From: Paenirhizobium selenitireducens ATCC BAA-1503
Lineage (GTDB): Bacteria > Pseudomonadota > Alphaproteobacteria > Rhizobiales > Rhizobiaceae
Direction of reading: 5' to 3'
DNA: 64,000 nucleotides
Assembly: GCF_000518785.1 (NCBI RefSeq)
Contig: NZ_KI912495.1
Span: forward strand, 88,257-152,256
Shown: positions 54,936-64,000 of the stretch, piece after piece
How positions within the stretch are numbered: the stretch's first letter is position 1
Layout: every line of letters begins with the position of its first letter
Translations under genes and position numbers: made by a program
Notes under the pieces: model-generated
Seen by the model: only the letters and a program-made list of their open reading frames with translations
The model's database searches: none
What the model was told of the DNA's origin: nothing

Positions 54936-57202
54936 GCGGCAATCGCCGCCATGTTGACGATGTCGGTATCCTTGGCGCCGATCTGGGCGATCTGCACCGA
55001 TTTTTCCAGCCCGACCAGCAGCGGGCCGATCACGGTCGAGCCGCCGAGTTCCTGCAGCATCTTGGTCGAGATCGAAGCGGAGTGGATCGCCGGCATGACG
55101 AGCACGTTGGCCGTGCCCGACAGGCGGCAGAACGGATACTGCTCCATGCGGTGGGCGTTGAGCGCCACGTCGGCCCCCATTTCGCCGTCATATTCGAAGT
55201 CGACGCGGCGTGCGTCGAGGATCTTCACCGCTTCGCGCAACCGCTCGGAACGCTCGCCGGTCGGATGGCCGAAGGTCGAGTAGGCGAGAAGGGCCACGCG
55301 CGGCTCATAGCCGAGGCGCCGGGCAAGGCCGGCCGCTTCCTCGGCGATATCTGCCAGTTCCTCCGCAGTCGGCATGTCGTGGACGGCGGTGTCCGCGACC
55401 AGCACCGTGCGGCCGCGGGTCAGCGCCAGCGAGACGCCGATCACCCGGTGGCCCGGCTGCGGATCGATGCAGCGGCGCACGTCCTCGAGCGCGGTCGAAT
55501 AGTTGCGCGTCGTACCCGTCACCATGGCATCGGCATCGCCGAGCGCCACCATGCAGGCGGCGAAGTGGTTGCGGTCGGTGTTGATCAGGCGCTGGCAGTC
55601 GCGGTGCAGGTAGCCTTTGCGCTGCAGGCGCGAATACAGATATTCGGTATAGGCCTCGACGCGGTTCGAGACGCGGGCGTTGACGACCTCGATGCCGGGC
55701 CGGTCGAGATCGATACCGGCGCGTTCGGCGGTTTCCTTCAGCGGTGCATCGCGGCCGAGCAGGATGGCGGTGCCGAGCCCCTGGTTGGCAAACGAGATCG
55801 CCGCCCGCATGACCTGTTCCTCCTCGCCCTCGGCGAAGACCACGCGTTTCGGGTTCTGGCGCACCCGCTCGTAGAGGTGCTGGGTCGTGGCGGCGATCGG
55901 ATCGCGCCGGGCCGAAAGCTCGCGGCTGTAGGCGCCGAGATCTTCGATCGGCTTGCGTGCGACGCCGGTCTCCATGGCCGCCTTGGCGACGGCGACCGGA
56001 ATGGCCGAGATCAGGCGCGGGTCGAAGGGCACGGGAATGATGTATTCAGGTCCAAAACGCGGCCGGTTGCCCTGATAGGCCGCGGCAACATCGTCCGGCA
56101 CGTCTTCGCGCGCCAGGCTGGCAAGTGCACGCACGGCCGCGATCTTCATGGCGTCGTTGATCTGCGAGGCGCGCACGTCAAGCGCACCGCGGAAGATGTA
56201 GGGAAAGCCCAAAACGTTGTTAACCTGGTTCGGATAGTCCGAACGACCGGTTGCCATGATCGCGTCGTCGCGGATCTCGGCGACTTCCTCCGGCGTGATT
56301 TCCGGATCGGGATTGGCCATGGCGAAGATGATCGGGTTTGCCGCCATCGAGCGGATCATGTCGGAGGAGAGGGCCCCCTTCTGCGACAGGCCGAGTACGA
56401 CGTCGGCGCCTTCCATGGCTTCCCTCAGCGTGCGGCGGTCGGTCTTGACCGCATGCGCCGACTTCCACTGGTTCATGCCCTCGATGCGGCCCTGGTAGAT
56501 CACGCCCTTGGTGTCGCACAGGATGACGTTGGCGGGATTGAAGCCCATGGCCTTGATGAGCTCGATGCAGGCGATCGCGGCAGCGCCGGCACCGTTGCAG
56601 ACCAGCTTCGTGCTCTTGAAGTCGCGGCCGGTCAGTTCGAGCGCGTTGATCAGGCCTGCCGCCGCAATGATCGCCGTGCCATGCTGGTCGTCATGGAAGA
56701 CCGGGATGTCCATGATCTCGCGCAGCCGCTGTTCGATGATGAAGCAGTCCGGCGCCTTGATGTCCTCGAGATTGATCCCGCCGAACGACGGGCCGAGATA
56801 GCGCACGCAGTTGATGAATTCCTCGACATTTTCGGTATCGACTTCGAGGTCGATGGAATCGACGTCGGCGAAGCGCTTGAAGAGCACGGCCTTGCCCTCC
56901 ATCACCGGCTTTGAGGCGAGTGCGCCGAGATTGCCGAGCCCGAGGATCGCCGTACCGTTCGAGATGACGGCGACCATGTTGCCGCGCGTCGTATAGTCGT
57001 AAGCCGTGGCCGGATCGGCGGCGATCGCCTTGACCGGAACGGCGACGCCAGGCGAATAGGCGAGCGACAAGTCGCGCTGGGTGGCCATTGCCTTGGTCGG
57101 GGTGATCTCCAGCTTGCCGGGCCGTCCCTGCGAATGGAAGTCGAGCGCTTCCTGCTCGGTGACGGACGTCTTGCTGCGCGGGTTACGATCCTTGCTTGCC
57201 AT
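54917..57202 (-). CDS. tme: NADP-dependent malic enzyme with C-terminal phosphotransacetylase-like domain
   Basis: This 761-residue protein has the MaeB layout. Residues 20-430 are the malic enzyme part: SLAYSPGVAVPV, GLGNLGALASKPVMEGKA, FHDDQHGTA near 170 and VCNGAGAAAIAC for the coenzyme. Residues 440-761 resemble phosphotransacetylase but are thought to be regulatory, binding acetyl-CoA. Rhizobia have two such enzymes, Dme (NAD) and Tme (NADP); the tme-mutS-glnD neighbourhood favours Tme. It converts malate to pyruvate and CO2. It is divergent from mutS. Confidence 0.88.
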   Translation of the reverse strand: MASKDRNPRSKTSVTEQEALDFHSQGRPGKLEITPTKAMATQRDLSLAYSPGVAVPVKAIAADPATAYDYTTRGNMVAVISNGTAILGLGNLGALASKPVMEGKAVLFKRFADVDSIDLEVDTENVEEFINCVRYLGPSFGGINLEDIKAPDCFIIEQRLREIMDIPVFHDDQHGTAIIAAAGLINALELTGRDFKSTKLVCNGAGAAAIACIELIKAMGFNPANVILCDTKGVIYQGRIEGMNQWKSAHAVKTDRRTLREAMEGADVVLGLSQKGALSSDMIRSMAANPIIFAMANPDPEITPEEVAEIRDDAIMATGRSDYPNQVNNVLGFPYIFRGALDVRASQINDAMKIAAVRALASLAREDVPDDVAAAYQGNRPRFGPEYIIPVPFDPRLISAIPVAVAKAAMETGVARKPIEDLGAYSRELSARRDPIAATTQHLYERVRQNPKRVVFAEGEEEQVMRAAISFANQGLGTAILLGRDAPLKETAERAGIDLDRPGIEVVNARVSNRVEAYTEYLYSRLQRKGYLHRDCQRLINTDRNHFAACMVALGDADAMVTGTTRNYSTALEDVRRCIDPQPGHRVIGVSLALTRGRTVLVADTAVHDMPTAEELADIAEEAAGLARRLGYEPRVALLAYSTFGHPTGERSERLREAVKILDARRVDFEYDGEMGADVALNAHRMEQYPFCRLSGTANVLVMPAIHSASISTKMLQELGGSTVIGPLLVGLEKSVQIAQIGAKDTDIVNMAAIAAYNAGE

Positions 57203-57315
57203 GTTCCCTCGAACCTTGTTGTGGGCAGCCTTGCCCTGGCTGTCCTTGGTGGTTGTTTTTGTTTGCTATAGGTCGTTAGTGTTGCACGACTTCCTTTTCA
57301 AGAAAACTTTAGACA

Positions 57316-60051
57316 GTGACAATCAACAGCGCCCCCACCAACGAGGTCCTGAACGCCGCCGAGCTTGCCTCGGAGGAAAGCCGCGCATCCGCGACCCCGA
57401 TGATGGAACAGTATATCGAGATCAAGGCCAACAATCCGGGCAGCCTGCTGTTCTACCGGATGGGCGATTTCTACGAGCTGTTCTTCGAGGATGCCGTCGA
57501 CGCCTCGCGGGCGCTCGGCATCACGCTGACCAAGCGCGGCCAGCATCTCGGCCAGGACATCCCGATGTGCGGCGTGCCCGTCCATGCCGCCGACGACTAC
57601 CTGCAGCGGCTGATCTCGCTCGGCTTCCGCGTCGCCGTCTGCGAACAGGTCGAGGATCCGGCCGAGGCGAAGAAGCGCGGATCGAAATCTGTCGTCAAGC
57701 GTGACGTCGTGCGCCTGGTCACGCCCGGCACGCTGACCGAGGAAAAGCTGCTTTCGCCATCGGAATCGAACTACCTGATGGCGCTCACCCGCATCCGGGG
57801 CGGTGCCACGCCGCAGCTGGCGATCGCCTGGATCGACATCTCGACAGGAATCTTTCGTCTTGCCGAGACCGATGAGGGTCGCCTGCTCGCCGATATCCTG
57901 CGGATCGAGCCGCGCGAGCTGATCGTCGCCGACACGCTGTTCTTCGATCCTGAGCTGAAGCCCGCCTTCGACGTGCTGGGCCGCGTGGTCGTGCCCCAGC
58001 CGGCCGTGCTGTTCGACAGCGCCACGGCGGAAGGACGCATCGCCCGCTATTTCGGTGTCAAGACGCTCGATGGTTTCGGCACGTTCAGCCGCGCGGAGAT
58101 CGCCGCCGCTGCCGCCGCCGTCGCCTATGTCGAGAAGACCCAGATATCGGAGCGCCCGCCGCTCGGGCTTCCCGAGCGCCAGAGTGCGGCCTCGACCTTG
58201 TTCATCGATCCGGCTACCCGCGCCAATCTCGAACTGGTGAAGACGCTGTCCGGCGATCGCAACGGCTCGCTGCTCAAAGCCATCGATCGGACGGTGACCG
58301 GCGGCGGGGCCCGCCTTCTGGCCGAGCGGCTGATGTCGCCGTTGACCGATCCGCATGCGATCGCCGGCCGCCAGGATTCCGTCGCCTTCCTGCTGTCGGA
58401 GCCTTCACTTTCCGATCGGCTGCGCGACGGCCTGAAGCGCGTGCCCGACATGCCGCGCGCGCTTTCGCGCCTGGCGCTCGATCGCGGCGGCCCGCGCGAC
58501 CTCGGCGCCATCCTGCAGGGGATCGCCACGGCGGGCGAAGTCGCTGGCTTGCTGGGCGACGCGGTTCTTCCCGAAGAGCTTGCCGGTGCCGTCGCCGATC
58601 TCAAGGCCCTGCCGCAAGGCCTCGCCGATACTCTCGGCGCGATGCTGGCCGAAGACCTGCCGCTGCTGAAGCGCGACGGCGGCTTTCTCAAGAGCGGTGC
58701 CGTGCCCGAACTCGATGAGGTGCGGGCGCTGCGCGACCAGTCGCGCCGGGTGATCGCCGGCCTGCAGCTGCAATATGCCGAAGAGACCGGCATCAAGTCG
58801 CTAAAAATCAAGCACAACAACGTGCTCGGCTATTTCATCGAGGTGACGGCGGGCAATTCCGGGACGATGACGGAAGGGGAGGCGGCCAAGGCCCGCTTCA
58901 TTCACCGCCAGACCATGGCCAGCGCCATGCGGTTCACCACGACCGAGCTTGCCGATCTCGAAACCCGCATCGCCAATGCCGCCGGCCAGGCGCTGGCGAT
59001 CGAACTCGAAGCCTTCGAACGGATGACGGCAGCGGTGGTCGCCGCTGCCGAGCCGATCAAGGCGGCGGCGCGGGCGCTGGCCGTGATCGACGTCGCCGCC
59101 GGGCTGGCAGCCCTTGCCGAGGAGCAGGGTTATTGCCGCCCGCTGGTCGACGACAGCAACATGTTCTCCATCGTCGCCGGCCGGCATCCGGTGGTCGAAC
59201 AGGCGCTGCGCCGCCAGTCGGCGAGCCCCTTCATCGCCAATGACTGCAATCTCTCGCCCTCCGAGACCGGTTCGGACGGAGCGATCTGGCTGCTGACCGG
59301 CCCCAACATGGGCGGTAAGTCGACCTTCCTGCGCCAGAACGCACTGATCGCCATCCTGGCGCAGATGGGCTCGTTCGTGCCTGCGGGCTCTGCCCATATC
59401 GGTGTGGTCGATCGTCTGTTCTCCCGCGTCGGCGCTTCCGACGACCTGGCGCGCGGCCGCTCGACCTTCATGGTCGAGATGGTCGAAACGGCGGCGATCC
59501 TCAACCAGGCGACCGAGCGCTCGCTCGTCATCCTCGACGAGATCGGCCGCGGCACCGCGACCTTCGATGGCCTGTCGATCGCCTGGGCGGCGGTCGAACA
59601 TCTGCACGAGGTCAATCGCTGCCGCGCGCTGTTCGCCACCCATTTTCACGAACTGACGGTGCTCTCGGAAAAGCTCGGCCGCCTTTCCAACGTCACCATG
59701 CGGGTCAAGGAATGGGACAACGACGTCATCTTCCTGCACGAAGTCGGCCCCGGCGCGGCTGACCGGTCCTACGGCATCCAAGTCGCCCGCCTTGCCGGCC
59801 TGCCGGCCTCGGTCGTTGCCCGCGCGCGCGACGTGCTGACAAGGCTCGAGGATGCCGACCGAAAGAATCCGGCGAGTTCGCTGATCGACGATCTTCCGCT
59901 TTTCCAGGTGGCGGTGCGCCGTGAGGAGGCGAGTAAGGCAGGTCCCTCGAAGGTCGAGGAAATGCTGAAAGGTCTCGATCTCGATGACATGACGCCGCGC
60001 CAGGCGCTTGACGCGCTCTATGACCTGAGGAAACAACTTGGCAAGCCTTGA
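57316..60051 (+). CDS. mutS: DNA mismatch repair protein MutS
   Basis: This 911-residue ATPase recognises mismatches. The mismatch-binding domain I has the Phe-x-Glu in [14 protein letters not shown] near residue 52. The ATPase domain has Walker [13 protein letters not shown] near 661 and Walker [17 protein letters not shown] near 739, with ATHFHEL following. The first in-frame start is GTG at 57316, as TAG stands just upstream; the ATG at 57400 would remove a poorly conserved tail. Confidence 0.97.
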   Translation: MTINSAPTNEVLNAAELASEESRASATPMMEQYIEIKANNPGSLLFYRMGDFYELFFEDAVDASRALGITLTKRGQHLGQDIPMCGVPVHAADDYLQRLISLGFRVAVCEQVEDPAEAKKRGSKSVVKRDVVRLVTPGTLTEEKLLSPSESNYLMALTRIRGGATPQLAIAWIDISTGIFRLAETDEGRLLADILRIEPRELIVADTLFFDPELKPAFDVLGRVVVPQPAVLFDSATAEGRIARYFGVKTLDGFGTFSRAEIAAAAAAVAYVEKTQISERPPLGLPERQSAASTLFIDPATRANLELVKTLSGDRNGSLLKAIDRTVTGGGARLLAERLMSPLTDPHAIAGRQDSVAFLLSEPSLSDRLRDGLKRVPDMPRALSRLALDRGGPRDLGAILQGIATAGEVAGLLGDAVLPEELAGAVADLKALPQGLADTLGAMLAEDLPLLKRDGGFLKSGAVPELDEVRALRDQSRRVIAGLQLQYAEETGIKSLKIKHNNVLGYFIEVTAGNSGTMTEGEAAKARFIHRQTMASAMRFTTTELADLETRIANAAGQALAIELEAFERMTAAVVAAAEPIKAAARALAVIDVAAGLAALAEEQGYCRPLVDDSNMFSIVAGRHPVVEQALRRQSASPFIANDCNLSPSETGSDGAIWLLTGPNMGGKSTFLRQNALIAILAQMGSFVPAGSAHIGVVDRLFSRVGASDDLARGRSTFMVEMVETAAILNQATERSLVILDEIGRGTATFDGLSIAWAAVEHLHEVNRCRALFATHFHELTVLSEKLGRLSNVTMRVKEWDNDVIFLHEVGPGAADRSYGIQVARLAGLPASVVARARDVLTRLEDADRKNPASSLIDDLPLFQVAVRREEASKAGPSKVEEMLKGLDLDDMTPRQALDALYDLRKQLGKP

Positions 60052-60149
60052 CGGCTAATATCCCTGTCCAATGCGCCTGAAAGGCGTTATAGCGCCATCC
60101 GTCGCCGGCCCTCGGGCCAGCCGACAAGCCAGGAAAGCAAGCCGCAACA

Positions 60150-62978
60150 ATGGCCATGACCGAACTCGAATACGGTGACCTGCTCGACGTCGCCGCCCTC
60201 AAGGCCGACTGCGAGGCCGTTGCCCGCGCCCATGCCGGCCATCTGCTCGACATTCGCGCCGGCCTGCTGCCGATCCTGAAGAAGGCGAGCGCCGATGGAC
60301 GCGAGGTCGCAAAGGCCAAGCTCTTCGCCGATGGCAGCGGCATCAATTGCGCCCAGCGCATTTCCTGGATCCAGGACCAGCTGATCTCGGTGATCTTCGA
60401 TCTCCTCGTCCGCCATGTCTATCGGGACAAGGCTGACATGGTCGCTGTCTCGGCGGTCGGCGGTTATGGCCGCGGCACGCTTGCACCGGGTTCGGACATC
60501 GACCTCCTGTTTCTTACCCCGCCGAAGCTGACCGCCGACATGCACAAGGCGGTCGAGTTCATGCTCTATCTGCTGTGGGACATCGGCTTCAAGGTTGGCC
60601 ATGCGACGCGTACGGTGGATGAGTGCATGCGCCTGTCGAAGGGCGACATGACGATCCGGACCGCCATTCTCGAAACGCGTTTCGTTTGCGGCCAGGAGGA
60701 CCTCGTCACCGAACTGCAGCGCCGTTTCGACCAGGAAGTGACCAACAACACCGCGCCCGAATTCATCGCCGCCAAGCTTGGCGAGCGCGACGAACGCCAC
60801 CGCAAGGCCGGCGACAGCCGTTACCTCGTCGAACCGAACGTCAAGGAGGGCAAGGGCGGGCTTCGCGACCTTCAGACGCTGTTCTGGATCGCCAAGTACA
60901 AGTACCACGTCCGCGATGCCGGCGATCTCGTCCGTCTCGGCGTCTTGTCGCGCCAGGAATGGCGCCTGTTCCAGAAGGCCGACGATTTTCTCTGGGCGGT
61001 GCGATGCCACATGCACTACCTGACCGGCAAGCCGGAGGAGCGCCTCTATTTCGACATTCAGCCGGAGATCGCCCGCAATCTCGGTTACCAGCCACGCCCC
61101 GGCCTCTCGGCAGTCGAGCGCTTCATGAAGCACTATTTCCTGGTGGCGAAGGATGTCGGTGACTTGACCCGCATCTTCTGCGCCGAACTGGAGGAACAGC
61201 AGGCGAAGGCTGCGCCGGGCCTGACCGGCGTGATCGGCCGCTTCGCCAATCGGCCGCGCAAGATCCCCGGTACGCCCGAATTCATCGAGGATCGCGGCCG
61301 CATCGCGCTTGCCGATCCGGAGGTGTTCAAGCGCGATCCCGTGTCGATCATGCGGCTCTTCCATGTCGCCGACCTGAACGGCCTGGAATTCCATCCCGAT
61401 GCGCTGAAGGCCGTCACACGCTCGCTGGCGCTGATCGACCATGATTTCCGCGAGAACGAGGAGGCGAACCGGCTGTTTCTCGCCGTGCTGACCTCGCGCC
61501 GTGATCCGGGGCAGATCCTGCGCCGGATGAACGAATCCGGCGTGCTCGGCCGTTTCGTGCCGGAGTTCGGCAAGATCGTCTCGATGATGCAGTTCAACAT
61601 GTATCACCACTACACGGTCGACGAACACCTGATCCGCACAGTGGAGGTTCTTGCCGAGATCGAAAAGGGCAAGGCCGAGGAGATCCATCCGCTCGCCGCC
61701 AAGCTGCTGCCGGGCATTGAGGACCGCCAGTCGCTCTATGTGGCCGTCCTGCTGCACGATGTTGCCAAGGGCCGGCAGGAAGACCACTCGATCGCGGGCG
61801 CGAAAGTGGCACGCAAGCTCTGCCCGCGCTTCGGCCTGAACCCCAAGCAGACCGAACTCGTCGTCTGGCTGATCGAACAGCATCTCCTGATGTCGATGGT
61901 CGCCCAGACGCGCGACCTGCACGACCGCAAGACGATCACCGACTTCGCCGACAAGGTCCAGTCGCTCGACCGGCTGAAGATGCTGCTCGTGCTGACCGTC
62001 TGCGACATCCGCGCCGTCGGCCCGGGCGTGTGGAACGGCTGGAAGGGCCAGCTGCTGCGTACGCTCTACTACGAGACCGAGCTCCTGCTCTCCGGCGGCT
62101 TCTCCGAGGTTTCGCGCAAGGAGCGGGCGAAGCATGCCGCCGAACAGCTCGGCAAGGCGCTTGGCAACTGGAGCCAGAAGGACCAGAAGACCTATACCAA
62201 GCTGCACTACGAGCCCTACCTGCTCTCCGTGGAGCTGGAGGATCAGATCCGTCACGCCCATTTCATCCGCGAGTCGGACAAGGCCGGCAAGGCGCTGGCG
62301 ACCATGGTCCGGACCCATTCCTTCCACGCCATCACCGAGATCACGGTGCTCTCGCCTGACCATCCGCGCCTGCTGTCGATCATCGCCGGCGCCTGCGCGG
62401 CTGCCGGGGCCAACATCGCCGACGCGCAGATCTTCACCACCTCCGACGGCCGTGCGCTCGACACCATCCTGATCAACCGCGAATTCCCGATCGACGAGGA
62501 TGAGATGCGCCGCGCCGCCACCATCGGCAAGATGATCGAGGATGTGCTGTCGGGCCACAAGCGCCTGCCGGAAGTCATCGCCACGCGCAGCAAGGGCAAG
62601 AAGAAGAACAAGACTTTCCCGGTCCAGCCGGATGTGACGATCTCCAACGCGCTGTCCAACAAGTTCACGGTTGTCGAGGTCGAGTGCCTTGACCGCATCG
62701 GCCTGCTGGCGGAAATCACCGCCGTCCTGTCCGACCTGTCGCTCGACATTCACTCGGCGCGCATCACCACCTTCGGCGAAAAGGTCATCGACACCTTCTA
62801 CGTCACCGACCTGGTCGGCCAGAAGATCACCAACGAGAACCGCCAGGCCAGCATCGTCACCCAGCTGAAGGGTGTCATGGCCGAGCAGGGTGACGAGTTG
62901 CGGGATCGAATGCCCTCCGGCATCATTGCCCAGGCCGTCCAGCGTTCCGTGCCCGCCCAGAAGAAGGCCAAGGTCTGA
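60150..62978 (+). CDS. glnD: [Protein-PII] uridylyltransferase / uridylyl-removing enzyme GlnD
   Basis: This 942-residue sensor modifies PII proteins in response to glutamine. The nucleotidyltransferase domain has [19 protein letters not shown] near residue 105, the HD domain has [15 protein letters not shown] near 535, and two ACT domains close the protein: [16 protein letters not shown] near 728 and [16 protein letters not shown] near 840. All key residues are present. The position between mutS and murJ is conserved in rhizobia. Confidence 0.97.
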   Translation: MAMTELEYGDLLDVAALKADCEAVARAHAGHLLDIRAGLLPILKKASADGREVAKAKLFADGSGINCAQRISWIQDQLISVIFDLLVRHVYRDKADMVAVSAVGGYGRGTLAPGSDIDLLFLTPPKLTADMHKAVEFMLYLLWDIGFKVGHATRTVDECMRLSKGDMTIRTAILETRFVCGQEDLVTELQRRFDQEVTNNTAPEFIAAKLGERDERHRKAGDSRYLVEPNVKEGKGGLRDLQTLFWIAKYKYHVRDAGDLVRLGVLSRQEWRLFQKADDFLWAVRCHMHYLTGKPEERLYFDIQPEIARNLGYQPRPGLSAVERFMKHYFLVAKDVGDLTRIFCAELEEQQAKAAPGLTGVIGRFANRPRKIPGTPEFIEDRGRIALADPEVFKRDPVSIMRLFHVADLNGLEFHPDALKAVTRSLALIDHDFRENEEANRLFLAVLTSRRDPGQILRRMNESGVLGRFVPEFGKIVSMMQFNMYHHYTVDEHLIRTVEVLAEIEKGKAEEIHPLAAKLLPGIEDRQSLYVAVLLHDVAKGRQEDHSIAGAKVARKLCPRFGLNPKQTELVVWLIEQHLLMSMVAQTRDLHDRKTITDFADKVQSLDRLKMLLVLTVCDIRAVGPGVWNGWKGQLLRTLYYETELLLSGGFSEVSRKERAKHAAEQLGKALGNWSQKDQKTYTKLHYEPYLLSVELEDQIRHAHFIRESDKAGKALATMVRTHSFHAITEITVLSPDHPRLLSIIAGACAAAGANIADAQIFTTSDGRALDTILINREFPIDEDEMRRAATIGKMIEDVLSGHKRLPEVIATRSKGKKKNKTFPVQPDVTISNALSNKFTVVEVECLDRIGLLAEITAVLSDLSLDIHSARITTFGEKVIDTFYVTDLVGQKITNENRQASIVTQLKGVMAEQGDELRDRMPSGIIAQAVQRSVPAQKKAKV

Positions 62979-62980
62979 CC

Positions 62981-64000
62981 ATGGGACTGGTGAAGAAGTT
63001 CATGACCGTCGGCGGCGCGACGCTCGGCAGCCGCGTCTTCGGCTTCGCCCGCGAAACGCTGATGGCGGCCGCCCTCGGCACGGGGCCGATGGCCGACGTC
63101 TTCTATGCCGCCTTCCGTTTCCCGAACCTCTTCCGCCGGCTTTTTGCCGAAGGGGCCTTCAACGCCGCCTTCGTTCCGCTCTTCGCCAAGGAGATCGAGG
63201 CGAACGGCGTCGATGGCGCCAAGCGCTTTTCCGAAGAAGTCTTCGGCGTGCTGTTCTCGGTGCTCTTGCTCATCACCATCGTCATGGAGCTTTCCATGCC
63301 GCTCCTGGTGCGATGGGTCATTGCGCCGGGCTTTTCCGACGATCCGGAGAAATTCTCGCTGACCGTCCGGCTCGCCGTGGTCATGTTTCCCTATCTGATG
63401 TGCATGTCGCTGACGGCCATGCTCTCCGGCATGCTGAATTCGCTGCACCATTTCTTTGCCGCCGCGATCGCCCCCGTCTTTCTCAATGTGATGATGATCG
63501 GCGCACTGTTCTGGGCGCTCTACAACGGTGCCGATCCCGCCTTGACCGCCTGGTATCTGTCCTGGTCGGTGCTCGGCGCGGGCCTGCTGCAGATGGCCGT
63601 CGTCTATGCCGGCGTGCGCCATGCCGGCATGAGCATCGCCTTCAAGTTTCCGCGCTTTACACCCAATGTGAAGCGTCTTCTGGTGCTTGCCGTTCCGGCG
63701 GCGGTAACCGGCGGCATCACCCAGATCAACCAGCTGATCGGACAGGCGATCGCCTCCGGCAAGGAAGGGGCGATTGCCGCCCTGCAATATGCCGACCGCA
63801 TCTACCAGCTGCCGCTCGGCGTCGTCGGCGTGGCGGTCGGTGTCGTGCTCCTGCCCGAACTCGCGCGCGCGCTGAAGTCCGGACACATGAAGGAAGCCGG
63901 CAATATCCAGAACCGCTCGATGGAATTCGTGCTGTTCCTCACGCTGCCGGCGGCGGCTGCGCTGTGGGTGCTGTCCGACGAGATCATCCGCGTGCTCTAT
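62981..64000 (+). CDS. murJ: Lipid II flippase MurJ (MviN), N-terminal part
   Basis: The frame begins with ATG at 62981, two bases past glnD, and is open for 340 codons to the window end. MGLVKKFMTVGGATLGSRVFGFARETLMA at the N-terminus (in parts) and PNLFRRLFAEGAFNAAFVPLF near residue 48 are MurJ signatures with conserved arginines of the central cavity. At least nine hydrophobic helices are visible. MurJ flips lipid II for peptidoglycan synthesis. Full length is usually near 520-530 residues, so about a third is missing. Confidence 0.95.
   Translation, partial: MGLVKKFMTVGGATLGSRVFGFARETLMAAALGTGPMADVFYAAFRFPNLFRRLFAEGAFNAAFVPLFAKEIEANGVDGAKRFSEEVFGVLFSVLLLITIVMELSMPLLVRWVIAPGFSDDPEKFSLTVRLAVVMFPYLMCMSLTAMLSGMLNSLHHFFAAAIAPVFLNVMMIGALFWALYNGADPALTAWYLSWSVLGAGLLQMAVVYAGVRHAGMSIAFKFPRFTPNVKRLLVLAVPAAVTGGITQINQLIGQAIASGKEGAIAALQYADRIYQLPLGVVGVAVGVVLLPELARALKSGHMKEAGNIQNRSMEFVLFLTLPAAAALWVLSDEIIRVLY

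Noticed and set aside
54593..56914. 773-codon open frame on the plus strand opposite tme
   Set aside because: Shadow of the malic enzyme gene; the translation is compositionally biased and matches no family.
57246..57272. Vegetative promoter for mutS (TTGGTG and TATAGG)
   Set aside because: The spacer is only 15 bases and the -35 box is weak.
60087..62753. 888-codon open frame on the minus strand opposite glnD
   Set aside because: It is the shadow of glnD in high-G+C codon usage. The plus-strand protein has clear domains; the minus-strand product has none.

Overview
The window looks like a chromosomal segment of an alphaproteobacterium of the order Hyphomicrobiales, most likely family Rhizobiaceae. 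The evidence is high G+C and gene blocks familiar from rhizobial chromosomes: rsmI-yraN, mutM/ubiE-ubiB, echA-rpsT-dnaA, hemW-rdgB, rph/hrcA-grpE, lptC-lptA-lptB-rpoN-hpf-ptsN, trmH-lspA-olsB, and tme/mutS-glnD-murJ. A two-domain malic enzyme and an ornithine-lipid synthase also fit. I cannot name the genus from sequence alone. I saw no rRNA, tRNA, prophage, transposase or CRISPR array; most of the window is core genome with a few accessory insertions.

Layout. 1-8.6 kb: the end of rsmI, yraN, a ugpBAEC glycerol-3-phosphate importer, a cupin protein, gshB and comM. 8.9-14.6 kb: cysK, two divergent LysE-type exporters, an EamA exporter/NIPSNAP pair divergent from an Lrp-type regulator, and dut with a GNAT gene. 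14.6-18.7 kb: prfC, a HAD phosphatase and a stand-alone ComEC-like metallo-hydrolase. 18.9-22 kb: a TPP riboswitch followed by thiM-thiE-thiD and a short-chain dehydrogenase. 22-26.4 kb: a flavin reductase with an uncharacterised CxxCG membrane protein, a GST, a pirin, a class II amidotransferase and a YjbR protein. 26.4-34.4 kb: coaBC, a three-gene phosphorelay cassette, ubiB, ubiE and mutM. 34.4-38.7 kb: echA, rpsT, an 859-base gene-free control region, dnaA and a methyltransferase. 38.7-49.5 kb: hemW, rdgB, a VOC protein, rph, hrcA-grpE, the ptsN-hpf-rpoN-lptB-lptA-lptC cluster on the minus strand, and ihfB. 49.6-64 kb: lapA, two RNA methyltransferases and lspA in overlapping frames, olsB, a LysR regulator, tme, mutS, glnD and the start of murJ.

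How the genes relate. Several modules cover DNA and cell-cycle functions (dnaA, mutS, mutM, comM, dut, rdgB, ihfB), nitrogen and sigma-54 control (rpoN, ptsN, glnD), envelope assembly (lptABC, lspA, murJ, olsB, lapA), and phosphate economy (ugp uptake and olsB phosphorus-free lipid, each preceded by a weak Pho-box-like repeat).

The non-coding signals are the most informative part: a TPP riboswitch whose apparent expression platform is a hairpin hiding the thiM ribosome-binding site; an alphaproteobacterial LexA-type direct repeat before comM; a cluster of CcrM-type GANTC sites with an inverted repeat and a CtrA-like site before dnaA; and a branched palindromic repeat between ugpB and ugpA. 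I did not find a clear new multi-gene system. The best candidates for something undescribed are the dnaA control region, the ComEC-like hydrolase, the CHASE3 phosphorelay inserted between ubiB and coaBC, and the flavin reductase/CxxCG membrane protein pair.
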